A stretch of DNA of 5,935 nucleotides from Nanobdellota archaeon (GCA_018812465.1 JAHJCS010000240.1:1-5935), one strand, 5' to 3'; shown: positions 1 through 5,935, numbered from the stretch's first letter. Numbers and translations: made by a program. Notes: a model not told the origin generated them from the letters alone.

Positions 1-1171
1 GCAGCATGTTGACAGCCAGCAGGGCAATTAAAAGTATTCCACTAATTGAACCTTTGCCAGGAGCCTGTTCTGCTGTGACTGCTCCGGTTGTCCCTCCCCT
101 GATCCTGATGCTGTCAAAGCCCACATCCATCACAAACCATCTCTCTGTGAAGAGTTTTGCATAATTTAGTATGACATGCATATTATAGGTGCCTGGGTCA
201 GCATTCTCTGTATCCCAGTAAGCATTGATTATACCTGCAGAGTTAGCTTCCAGGTCAATAGATGATGTCTTGAACTTTGTCATCTGTCTGTTCTGATGGT
301 CTGTGATCTCAACATCAGCATAGATATCAGTCATCTTTTGGTTCCAGAGGTTCTCCAGTATAAGGTTGAATTTTGCTATCTGGCCAAGTGTGAACTTATC
401 AACAGTCACTCCCTGCACTTCAACAATCTCTGTGCCTATGAAAAATTCTTTTTCGATAACTGCCTGCTGGTCTGCATAATAAAGTGTTATTCTGGCTTTG
501 TACCTTCCTCTCTGTTCTGCATACACTCTTGCTTCCAGCTTGCCTTCTCCTCCTGCTTTAAGTGCAAGAATGCCTGTATCAACAACATTCTTGAGCTCTC
601 CATAAGGATCATATATCTCAAGCACTGCCCTTATATCATCAAGATCTTCTCTGCCTCTATTATATACTGGTAATGTAAAAAGAGCATAGTTCTGGTTTTG
701 AGGGGTTGTGATATATACCTCAGGCACTTCTGCATACTTTCCAGGGTAAGGCACATTTATCCAAATCTGGTGCACAACCTCTATAGTGGAGCCTATCATG
801 ACCTCCTCCCCCTTGCCAGTTCCTGTATCCTCAGGCAGCTGCATGACCTTGATATCTATCTTGTTCCTGCCTGGATGTTTCTTCATCTCTCCGATCATAT
901 TGACCCTCACATTGAACTGCGCCATTGATTCTGTACTGCTCATTTCCAGTGTATTTCTGCTTATCTCAACCTGCTTTGAATATTCTCCTTCTGCATACAC
1001 AAGAAGCCTCATATTTTTGTTCTCATTATTTATTATATTGAACATTATATCAAGAGGTTTGCCTTCATCATAAGCCACATCTGTTCTGCCTGGGCTTATT
1101 CCAAGAGCAATCACACTGCCAGATAATATAATCATCATGATTGTGAATAACAGCATCTTTTCTGCTTTCAT
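1..1171 (-). CDS. Secreted beta-sandwich protein with C-terminal membrane anchor, 3'-partial
   Basis: An open frame of 390 codons from ATG at 1171 has no stop before the window edge. Residues 1-22 form a signal peptide (K at 2 and 5, then L-L-F-T-I-M-M-I-I-L), probably cleaved after A-L-A-like S-V-I-A. The mature protein begins L-G-I-S-P-G-R. Three beta-sandwich domains follow, at roughly 23-145, 146-246 and 247-355. Each has the alternating strand pattern of Ig/CARDB/NEW3-type extracellular domains, e.g. F-N-I-I-N-N-E (44-50), L-P-V-Y-N-R-G (167-173) and F-N-L-I-L-E-N-L-W (268-276). V-P-Y-P-G-K-Y (140-146) separates the first two. A short linker with T-T-G-A-V-T (361-366) leads into a hydrophobic stretch from residue 376, the beginning of a single transmembrane helix. 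The visible part has no cysteine and no N-X-S/T sequon. I recall similar uncharacterised proteins with G-I-S-P-G-R in DPANN archaea. Its biochemical role is unknown; anchoring or assembling the upstream glycoprotein is inferred from translational coupling only. Confidence 0.9.
   Translation of the reverse strand, partial: MKAEKMLLFTIMMIILSGSVIALGISPGRTDVAYDEGKPLDIMFNIINNENKNMRLLVYAEGEYSKQVEISRNTLEMSSTESMAQFNVRVNMIGEMKKHPGRNKIDIKVMQLPEDTGTGKGEEVMIGSTIEVVHQIWINVPYPGKYAEVPEVYITTPQNQNYALFTLPVYNRGREDLDDIRAVLEIYDPYGELKNVVDTGILALKAGGEGKLEARVYAEQRGRYKARITLYYADQQAVIEKEFFIGTEIVEVQGVTVDKFTLGQIAKFNLILENLWNQKMTDIYADVEITDHQNRQMTKFKTSSIDLEANSAGIINAYWDTENADPGTYNMHVILNYAKLFTERWFVMDVGFDSIRIRGGTTGAVTAEQAPGKGSISGILLIALLAVNML
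2..46 (-). other. Start of C-terminal transmembrane helix (cut by window edge)
   Basis: Residues 376-390 (I-S-G-I-L-L-I-A-L-L-A-V-N-M-L) are almost wholly hydrophobic, and the frame is still open at the edge. A linker rich in G, T, A and P (359-375) precedes it. Hydrophobicity at this end, after three extracellular-type domains, suggests a type I single-pass membrane protein. A sortase-like sorting signal is an alternative, because the basic residues expected after the helix are not visible here. Confidence 0.65.
1106..1171 (-). other. Signal peptide of the downstream protein
   Basis: Residues 1-22 have a short basic n-region (K2, K5), a hydrophobic core from M6 to about L16, and a small-residue cleavage region S-G-S-V-I-A. 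A Sec-type signal is the simplest reading. There is no lipobox cysteine and no twin-arginine motif. The exact cleavage site is estimated. Confidence 0.8.
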
Positions 1172-4100
1172 GTTGACATCTCTCCTGTTATTATTATCAT
1201 TGAGCTCTTGGGTCCAGGAGGCTCATCAGCAGGAACTTTTATCCTTATGTCAATCTCTGCTGTGTCATTTGTGTCAGTATAGTTCAGGCTTGTTATCACG
1301 CTCTCATTCTGTGTCAGTACATAAGGCATGTCAGTCCATGCTGTGATTGAAGTCAGCCAGTCAAATGATCCTGATTCTGTTGTCCTGTTGTTTGCCTTGA
1401 ACTGGAAATAGGATGTTCCTAATCCCTGAGATATCCACAATGTGTCATTCGCTCCTATCTTTACAATGTCTGCCTGGATGTTGCCGTCATTCCTTACCCC
1501 AAAAGGATCAGCAGGAGCTCCTGCATAGCTTGTGTTGTACTCATCATTTATGTTTGCAGAGCCGAAGTCAGTGAGATTTGATGTCAGCGTTATTATAAGG
1601 CTTGATGGTATTGTGAAGTTCCAGATTTCAGATGCATTTCCATAATCAAATCCATCATGGGCAATCACACTCCAGTTATAGACCCTGTCAACGCATAGTT
1701 CCTGGCTTAGCGTATAATTTGTGTCAGTTATTCCTGTGATCTCAATATTTGGGCATACTGACTGAGTTATGTTCAGTGTGTATGTCAAGGTGTCATTGTC
1801 ATCATCATCTGCTGCTGTCCAGTTGAATAAAGGCATCCTGTCAAATAGAGTATTATTGCCTTTTGTCGGTGTGATAAGTGAGACATTTCCTGGCAGAGTG
1901 TTCTGTATCACAACCCACCTGTCAGATACTGAGGTTCCGTTGAGTCCATGCTCATCTATTGGCGTGACTTTTACTGTCCAGTTCTCTCCATGTTCAGTAG
2001 TCTGGTAATAGGTCATGTTTGTGTTGCCCTGATAAAGCAGATTTATCTCCTCTCCTGAGAGGCTCCTATTGTATATTCTGACCTCATCTATTGTTCCATT
2101 TATAGCTTGACCTGAGAACGCTCTTCTTCCTATCATAAGAGGTTCATTAGAGTCCTGCCTTATCTCTCCTGTAAGGCTTGTATCAGTTCCATAGATGGTT
2201 CCGTTGAGATAGATATAGCATCCTGAGGAGTTGTATACTGCAGCAATATGATACCAATTTCCTGCATTTATTTCGCTTCCTGTAGTAGTATAACAGTGAT
2301 CGCTGCTTGTAGTGCCTTCTCTGAATGTCACAAACTGAAATCTGCCTGAGATTCCAGTCCACGCGTATCTTAGATCATATGCAGTCTGATAGTTCTGGCT
2401 TCCTTTTGAGAATACTCCGAATGTTGAAGTGACATTTTCTGGTTTTATCCAAGCGCTGAGTGTGAAGTCAGACTTGAAATCATAGAGATTCTCATTATCA
2501 ACTACAATACCTCCTCCAGTCTGACTTAATCTCATTGCTCCATACTCACCAGATGATCCATCCGGAGTCCAGGAACCATTGCTCACAGTACCATGGCTTT
2601 CAAATCCAGAAATGTCATAAGTCCTGTTGTTTAGGTCTATACTATTGAAGGGCATGTTGAGCAGGGTGTCAGATATTCCATTCCTGTACCAGTTGTAGTT
2701 CAGCTGGACAGAGTCTCCCTCTGGATCGCTCACTCCTGTGACATATGCTGTCAGGTTATCCAATGTCCTGTTGAGATAGGTTGTGGCATTGATGAGCGCT
2801 GAGGATAATGAAGGCTGCCTGTTTGTGCTGAAATTGCTGTCAAACTCATATGTCACATTAAAAGTGTCATTCATGTAGACTGTGAAGTTTGTGATTGTAG
2901 GATATGAATCATTGACCTCTAACTCTGCCTGCCAGAGTCCATTGACAAGTGTCATCACTCCCTGCCACATTATGTCTCCTGCTGATTTCACAGTATCCCA
3001 TACAATGATCCATACACTGCTGATTTCTCCTCCGACATTTGTGGCATTCACTCTTATTGTGAGGTTCTGGAAGATGCTCTCATTGATATTCACAGGCTCT
3101 GTTGTGTTAACAGTGAAATAAGGCATGTATGAAGGAGTCATATTATGGAGATTGTACACCATCTGTGTAACATTTATGCTGTTTGACCAGACTTCTGTTC
3201 CATTCAATCCATATTCATCTATAGGTGTTACTTTTACTGTCCAGTTATCTCCTCCTTGTGTTGCATCTGAATGGGTTATGTTCGTTCTATTGCTGTACAG
3301 CAGGGCGACTTCATTTGCTGAAAGGGTTCTGTTGTAGACTTTTACTTCATCAACTGTTCCATTTAGGTAGTATAATCCTTTCCAAGCTCCTATTGTGAAG
3401 CCTTCTGGTGTTGCAGCGACTCCTGATGATACCCAGCTTCCGGTCAGCTCTCCATTTGTGAATAATGCAAAGTCAGTGCTGTTGTGCACGCACATGTAAT
3501 GGTTCCATTCATTCAATGTTGCTACATTGAGTCCTGCAAGGTTGATTCCATCATAGCAGAATACCCATCCAAGCTGGTTAGTAATCAGAGTGTGCGCATT
3601 TCCTGCTTGATCTCCTTGTGTTAATATTGGGCACACTTGTCCTGCACCTTGATCAAGGCATCCACCTACTTCAGTCAGTTTTACCCATGCGCCGTAGCTG
3701 AAGTCAGTTCCGTAAATGCTTTGTGGTGCTAAAATAGAGTCATCAATAGTATCAAATTCATATGCTCCAAATCCGTCATGTCCTCCTGTTTTGTTCCATC
3801 TTGCTCCTGTGATGTTTCCATGATTGTTGTTTCCTGAGAGGTCATATGTTCTGTTGTACCAGTCTGGTGCTGTCATTGGCATGTTTAGGATGTTGTCAGA
3901 AATGCCATCAATATACCAGTTGTAGTTCAGCTGTACATTATTTCCTTCTGGGTCTGTGATTGCTCCTGGGTGTGCTGTGAGGTTATCTCTTGTGAAGTTT
4001 GATGCTGAGGTTGCATTGAGCAGTGCTGAGGCTATTGTTGGCGGCTGGTTAACTGTGAAGTTTCCTTCGAATTCGTATGTTGTATTGACAGAATCGTTCA

Positions 4101-5934
4101 CATAAATAGTGTAGTTCACATCTGTTGGGTATGATGCATTTATTGGGACATCAATCTGCCATAATCCATCTATCAGGCTCATGAGCCCTTCCCATAGGAC
4201 TGTTCCTGCTGCTTTTGTTGTCTCCCATATTTTTATCCAGACAGTGTCTATGCTCCCTCCTATATTTGAGATGTTGAATCTTATTGTGAGGTTCTGGTTT
4301 GGATTTACTGGTTCTGTTTCATTGACTATTGTTCCTGTGCCTGTTATTGTCATATTGACCAGATTGTAAAGAACCTCTGTCACATTGATACTGTTGGAGA
4401 AGACTGAACTTCCATTCAGGCCATATTCATCTATTGGTGTTGCCTTGACTGTCCAGTTCTCTCCTCCTCGAGTTGCGTCTGAATGAGTTATATTTGTTCT
4501 GTTGCTATAAAGAAGTGCTATTTCATCTGCTGAGAGGCTTCTGTTGTAAATCTTTACTTCATCAATTGTTCCGTTGAATGCGCTTGTTCCATATGCTGCA
4601 GTATCATTGCCCTGCATAGCGCCTATAGTAAGATTATAATCAACTGGGTTTACGGTGACTGCTGCTGAAGCAGATCCCTCTTGGACACCGTCTACATAGA
4701 GTATGGCATCTGTTGTGTTCCATACTCCGACAACATGGTGCCAGGAGTCAGGCAATATCTGGGTTGATCCTGCTGCAGCCAAGAGATTGCTTCCATCTGA
4801 CACTGTGAATCCGGTCACATTTGCAAGTCCCCATGGGAAGTTCTCATCATATTGTGCAAGCCCATATGCAGTAGTCTCTGCTGTCAGGCTTGAATTGCCT
4901 TTTACTACAATGGCATAAACCTTGTCTCCTGCAACAACAGGACCTGGCCCTCTTTTGTATATCCATGCCTCTATGCTGAAAGGCTGGGTTGTGAAATTGA
5001 TGCTTGGGCTGTTCTGCACAAGTATATGATCATCAATGCCGTCAAAGTCATATGCTCCAGATCCGTCATGTCCTGCTGTGCTGTTCCATTCTGCTCTGTT
5101 CTTCTGTTCTCCATGATTATCATTTCCAGAGAGGTCATAAGTCCTGTTCAGGCTGTCTGGCGCTGTGAATGGCATATTCAGAATTGTGTCTGATGCTCCG
5201 TTCCTGTACCAGTTGTAGTTCAGTGTGACAGAGTCTGAATCAATGTCACTTATTCCTGCAGGGTTTGCTGTGAGATTGTCTGTTGTTGTGTTTGATCTTG
5301 ATGTTGTGTTTAGAAGAATAGATGATATTTTAGGGGCTGTGTTGTCAAAGGTAAGCGTGATATTTATGTTTCCACTTATATTATACTGTCCTGATATATT
5401 TGTTCTTTCTGGAGAAGATACATTTATTGTGTAATTATTGAAGAGAATAGCTGTGCTTGAATTCTCCTGATAATCCAGAACTTCTTGCCTTGGAATTATT
5501 CCTCCTGATATGGTATCTGTGAAGAACTGTTTATTATTGTTCTTGTCATATCCAAGAACAGCTGCTCCAGTTATCATAGTGCCGACTGAATCATTGACCT
5601 GTCCGTCAAGATAATGGAATATGTTGAGTTTTGATCCAGCAGCAGCTCCAGCCCAAGTAATGTTAGAATATGTTACATTAGTCAGATTCCATTCACTTCC
5701 ACTAGCTCCTGATGCAAAACCTAAATCAGCTGTGCTCGCTTCACTTGCATTTAATTTTCCATCTTTAAGCGTGAAATTATTTTTGCCATCAGTTACATAT
5801 ATCGCATTTGCATCAGAGCCATATGTTTGGATATCTATTCCATATATTCTGAGGTTCTCTGTGCCGTATACGCCTCCCACTATGTATATTCCTTTAGATC
5901 CGCTTTGATATGTTATTATCTTATTATTTGTCAT
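1168..5934 (-). CDS. Giant secreted multi-LamG surface glycoprotein, 5'-partial
   Basis: This is the last 1588 residues of a large extracellular protein. Order of domains: beta-helix-like segment (1 to ~155), then three units each with a 40-residue Ig/cadherin-like leader ending L-N-Y-N-W-Y, followed by a LamG lectin-fold domain (about 252-476, 683-880, 1092-1301). Beta-sandwich spacers follow the first two LamG domains (523-628, 927-1037). A fibronectin-III-like domain (1346-1442) and a C-terminal beta module (1443-1588) finish it. LamG (Laminin_G_3 type) is supported by Y-D-L-S-G-N-x-N-H-G, F-D-G-I-D-D, A-W-I and N-G-T-[IV]-D-E-V-[KR]-[IV]-Y-N-R-[ST]-L-S. Known relatives of this fold bind glycans or proteins, so adhesion is the likely role. 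I count 92 N-X-S/T sequons, which implies export and N-glycosylation. No GH16-type catalytic motif and no C-terminal anchor are visible. The first ATG (5934) is not a credible start: no signal peptide follows it and the frame is open to the edge. The stop overlaps the next gene by 4 bases. Confidence 0.93.
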   Translation of the reverse strand: MTNNKIITYQSGSKGIYIVGGVYGTENLRIYGIDIQTYGSDANAIYVTDGKNNFTLKDGKLNASEASTADLGFASGASGSEWNLTNVTYSNITWAGAAAGSKLNIFHYLDGQVNDSVGTMITGAAVLGYDKNNNKQFFTDTISGGIIPRQEVLDYQENSSTAILFNNYTINVSSPERTNISGQYNISGNINITLTFDNTAPKISSILLNTTSRSNTTTDNLTANPAGISDIDSDSVTLNYNWYRNGASDTILNMPFTAPDSLNRTYDLSGNDNHGEQKNRAEWNSTAGHDGSGAYDFDGIDDHILVQNSPSINFTTQPFSIEAWIYKRGPGPVVAGDKVYAIVVKGNSSLTAETTAYGLAQYDENFPWGLANVTGFTVSDGSNLLAAAGSTQILPDSWHHVVGVWNTTDAILYVDGVQEGSASAAVTVNPVDYNLTIGAMQGNDTAAYGTSAFNGTIDEVKIYNRSLSADEIALLYSNRTNITHSDATRGGENWTVKATPIDEYGLNGSSVFSNSINVTEVLYNLVNMTITGTGTIVNETEPVNPNQNLTIRFNISNIGGSIDTVWIKIWETTKAAGTVLWEGLMSLIDGLWQIDVPINASYPTDVNYTIYVNDSVNTTYEFEGNFTVNQPPTIASALLNATSASNFTRDNLTAHPGAITDPEGNNVQLNYNWYIDGISDNILNMPMTAPDWYNRTYDLSGNNNHGNITGARWNKTGGHDGFGAYEFDTIDDSILAPQSIYGTDFSYGAWVKLTEVGGCLDQGAGQVCPILTQGDQAGNAHTLITNQLGWVFCYDGINLAGLNVATLNEWNHYMCVHNSTDFALFTNGELTGSWVSSGVAATPEGFTIGAWKGLYYLNGTVDEVKVYNRTLSANEVALLYSNRTNITHSDATQGGDNWTVKVTPIDEYGLNGTEVWSNSINVTQMVYNLHNMTPSYMPYFTVNTTEPVNINESIFQNLTIRVNATNVGGEISSVWIIVWDTVKSAGDIMWQGVMTLVNGLWQAELEVNDSYPTITNFTVYMNDTFNVTYEFDSNFSTNRQPSLSSALINATTYLNRTLDNLTAYVTGVSDPEGDSVQLNYNWYRNGISDTLLNMPFNSIDLNNRTYDISGFESHGTVSNGSWTPDGSSGEYGAMRLSQTGGGIVVDNENLYDFKSDFTLSAWIKPENVTSTFGVFSKGSQNYQTAYDLRYAWTGISGRFQFVTFREGTTSSDHCYTTTGSEINAGNWYHIAAVYNSSGCYIYLNGTIYGTDTSLTGEIRQDSNEPLMIGRRAFSGQAINGTIDEVRIYNRSLSGEEINLLYQGNTNMTYYQTTEHGENWTVKVTPIDEHGLNGTSVSDRWVVIQNTLPGNVSLITPTKGNNTLFDRMPLFNWTAADDDDNDTLTYTLNITQSVCPNIEITGITDTNYTLSQELCVDRVYNWSVIAHDGFDYGNASEIWNFTIPSSLIITLTSNLTDFGSANINDEYNTSYAGAPADPFGVRNDGNIQADIVKIGANDTLWISQGLGTSYFQFKANNRTTESGSFDWLTSITAWTDMPYVLTQNESVITSLNYTDTNDTAEIDIRIKVPADEPPGPKSSMIIITGEMST
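1171..1608 (-). other. C-terminal beta module of the LamG protein
   Basis: Residues 1443-1588 form a Cys-free, sequon-containing module: D-F-G-S-A-N-I-N-D (1456-1464), P-F-G-V-R-N-D-G-N-I (1477-1486), L-W-I-S (1499-1502), Y-F-Q-F-K (1509-1513), L-N-Y-T-D-T-N-D-T-A-E-I-D-I-R-I-K-V-P (1550-1568), then D-E-P-P-G (1570-1574) and a last strand. I recall this type as a recurrent C-terminal end of large DPANN surface proteins; it could be a docking or cell-surface retention module. It ends without a transmembrane helix or a sorting motif. Confidence 0.6.
1180..1186 (-). promoter_or_regulatory. Shine-Dalgarno AGGAGAG for the downstream gene
   Basis: AGGAGAG reads 1186 to 1180 on the minus strand, eight bases before the ATG at 1171-1169. 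It lies within the last codons of the LamG gene and matches the anti-SD end of 16S rRNA well. It fixes the start of the downstream gene at 1171 rather than at the internal Met (residue 6). The ATG overlaps the upstream TGA (1170-1168) in an ATGA junction, so translation of the second gene is probably coupled to termination of the first. No promoter could fit between the genes outside coding sequence. Confidence 0.88.
1609..1899 (-). other. Fibronectin-III-like domain of the LamG protein
   Basis: Residues 1346-1442 read L-P-G-N-V-S-L-I-T-P-T (1347-1357), P-L-F-N-W-T-A-A-D-D-D-D-N-D-T-L-T-Y-T-L (1368-1387), and after a Tyr strand Y-N-W-S-V-I-A-H-D-G (1419-1428). This pattern is common in Ig-like/FnIII domains of archaeal and bacterial surface proteins. 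The four-Asp run (1376-1379) may bind calcium. C1394 and C1414 could form a disulfide. It takes the place that the beta-sandwich spacer holds in units 1 and 2. Confidence 0.65.
1900..2823 (-). repeat. Mosaic unit 3: leader + LamG3 + strand, no spacer (308 aa)
   Basis: Residues 1038-1345. The 40-residue leader carries S-D-P-E-G-D before L-N-Y-N-W-Y-R-N-G at 1078. LamG3 (about 1092-1301, positions 2032-2661) is the most divergent. Y-D-I-S-G (1106-1110) and S-A-W-I (1160-1163) are kept, but the F-D-G-x-D-D position reads R-L-S-Q-T-G-G-G (1135-1142). It has two cysteines, C1214 and C1239. W-Y-H-I (1227-1230) and N-G-T-I-D-E-V-R-I-Y-N-R (1279-1290) are typical. G-E-N-W-T-V-K ... I-D-E-H-G-L-N-G (1316-1333) ends it. 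The beta-sandwich spacer found in units 1 and 2 is missing. Confidence 0.85.
2824..4050 (-). repeat. Mosaic unit 2: leader + LamG2 + strand + spacer (409 aa)
   Basis: Residues 629-1037, same order as unit 1. The leader (629-668) is again exactly 40 residues, with T-D-P-E-G-N-N before L-N-Y-N-W at 669. LamG2 (about 683-880, positions 3295-3888) has Y-D-L-S-G-N (697-702) and F-D-T-I-D-D (727-732). It alone has four cysteines, C759, C768, C793 and C815, suggesting two disulfides. The N-G-T-V-D-E-V-K-V-Y-N-R signature is at 858-869. G-D-N-W-T-V-K ... I-D-E-Y-G-L-N-G spans 895-912. The spacer (927-1037) clearly resembles that of unit 1: V-W-I-I-V-W, M-T-L-V-N-G-L-W-Q, Y-E-F-D-S-N-F. Confidence 0.85.
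4051..5343 (-). repeat. Mosaic unit 1: leader + LamG1 + strand + spacer (431 aa)
   Basis: Residues 198-628. The leader (198-237) starts N-T-A-P and ends just before L-N-Y-N-W at 238; its acidic S-D-I-D-S-D could bind calcium, as in cadherin/PKD-like domains. LamG1 (about 252-476, positions 4507-5181) keeps the fullest signature: Y-D-L-S-G-N (266-271), Y-D-F-D-G-I-D-D (295-302), E-A-W-I (322-325), W-H-H-V (398-401) and L-Y-V-D-G (412-416). It has no cysteine. G-E-N-W-T-V-K ... I-D-E-Y-G-L-N-G (491-508) closes the lectin part. A roughly 106-residue beta-sandwich spacer (523-628) with V-W-I-K-I-W and G-L-W follows. Confidence 0.85.
5470..5934 (-). other. Parallel beta-helix-like segment of the LamG protein
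   Basis: Residues 1 to about 155 have the rhythm of right-handed beta-helix repeats: short strands such as G-I-Y-I-V-G-G (15-21), L-R-I-Y-G-I-D-I (28-35), A-I-Y-V-T-D-G (44-50) and N-F-T-L-K-D-G (53-59), separated by Asn/Gly/Ser turns. This is typical of the pectate-lyase/NosD-type beta-helix superfamily, which in surface proteins forms stalks or binds polysaccharide. The left part of the helix and the signal peptide must lie beyond the right edge. No catalytic residues can be assigned. Residues 156-197 are a sequon-rich beta linker. Confidence 0.55.
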
Positions 5935-5935
5935 A

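Noticed and set aside
1154..1156. Internal Met at residue 6 as the start of the small protein
   Set aside because: The SD is 8 bases from the ATG at 1171, and starting at residue 6 would remove both basic residues of the signal peptide n-region.
1106..1171. Lipoprotein or twin-arginine signal in the small protein
   Set aside because: There is no cysteine near the cleavage region and no Arg-Arg pair; an ordinary Sec-type signal fits.
296..1346. Open frames on the plus strand at 296-673, 698-928, 786-1073 and 1137-1346
   Set aside because: They lie antisense to the small secreted protein or the end of the LamG gene, have composition unlike real proteins here (Cys/Ser/Leu-rich), and the minus frame has signal peptide, SD and domain structure.
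1900..5343. LamG domains as glycoside hydrolases (GH16-like enzymes)
   Set aside because: The fold is shared, but no E-x-D-x-x-E catalytic motif is visible in any of the three; binding is the better call.
1900..5343. CRISPR array or short tandem repeat
   Set aside because: The periodicity is about 1.2-1.3 kb and explained entirely by duplicated protein modules; there are no short direct repeats with regular spacers.
1769..5908. Plus-strand frames inside the LamG gene (e.g. 2882-3121, 4703-4918, 5621-5908)
   Set aside because: Several repeat in the same relative places because the LamG units repeat; they are antisense shadows with no recognisable domains.
5932..5934. ATG at 5934 as the true start of the LamG protein
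   Set aside because: No signal peptide follows, the sequence is already mid-domain, and the frame is open to the edge; it is an internal Met of a truncated gene.

Overview
The window carries two co-directional genes on the minus strand, and both run off an edge. It looks like a piece of an archaeal cell-surface operon, most likely from an uncultivated DPANN-type archaeon (Woesearchaeota/Pacearchaeota-like). That placement rests on recalled family resemblance: LamG modules in Thr/Asn-rich surface proteins, a C-terminal module of the type D-F-G-S ... V-R-N-D-G-N ... D-E-P-P-G, and a small secreted partner beginning G-I-S-P-G-R after its signal peptide. No rRNA or other phylogenetic marker is present, so it is an inference.

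Layout in transcription order (right to left). Positions 5934-1168 encode at least 1588 residues of a giant secreted glycoprotein whose 5' end lies beyond the right edge. The visible part starts with a parallel beta-helix-like stretch (residues 1 to about 155). Three tandem mosaic units follow (residues 198-628, 629-1037 and 1038-1345). Each has a 40-residue Ig/cadherin-like leader, a LamG/concanavalin A-like lectin domain and an E-N-W-T-V-K-type strand; units 1 and 2 also have an additional beta-sandwich spacer. A fibronectin-III-like domain (1346-1442) and a C-terminal beta module (1443-1588) end the protein. There is no C-terminal membrane anchor.

The stop codon overlaps the next start in an ATGA junction at 1171-1168, and a strong Shine-Dalgarno (AGGAGAG, 1186-1180) lies inside the end of the first gene. 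The second gene (1171 to beyond position 1) encodes at least 390 residues: a signal peptide, three predicted beta-sandwich domains and the beginning of a C-terminal transmembrane helix.

The two products contrast sharply. A manual count gives 92 N-X-S/T sequons and 8 cysteines in the large protein, and none of either in the 390 visible residues of the small one. My working inference is that a heavily N-glycosylated, multivalent glycan-binding adhesin is made together with a non-glycosylated membrane-anchored partner. Association of the two is untested.

The window is essentially all coding. I see no intergenic gap, promoter, terminator, RNA gene, CRISPR array or mobile element. Plus-strand open frames are shadows of the minus-strand genes.
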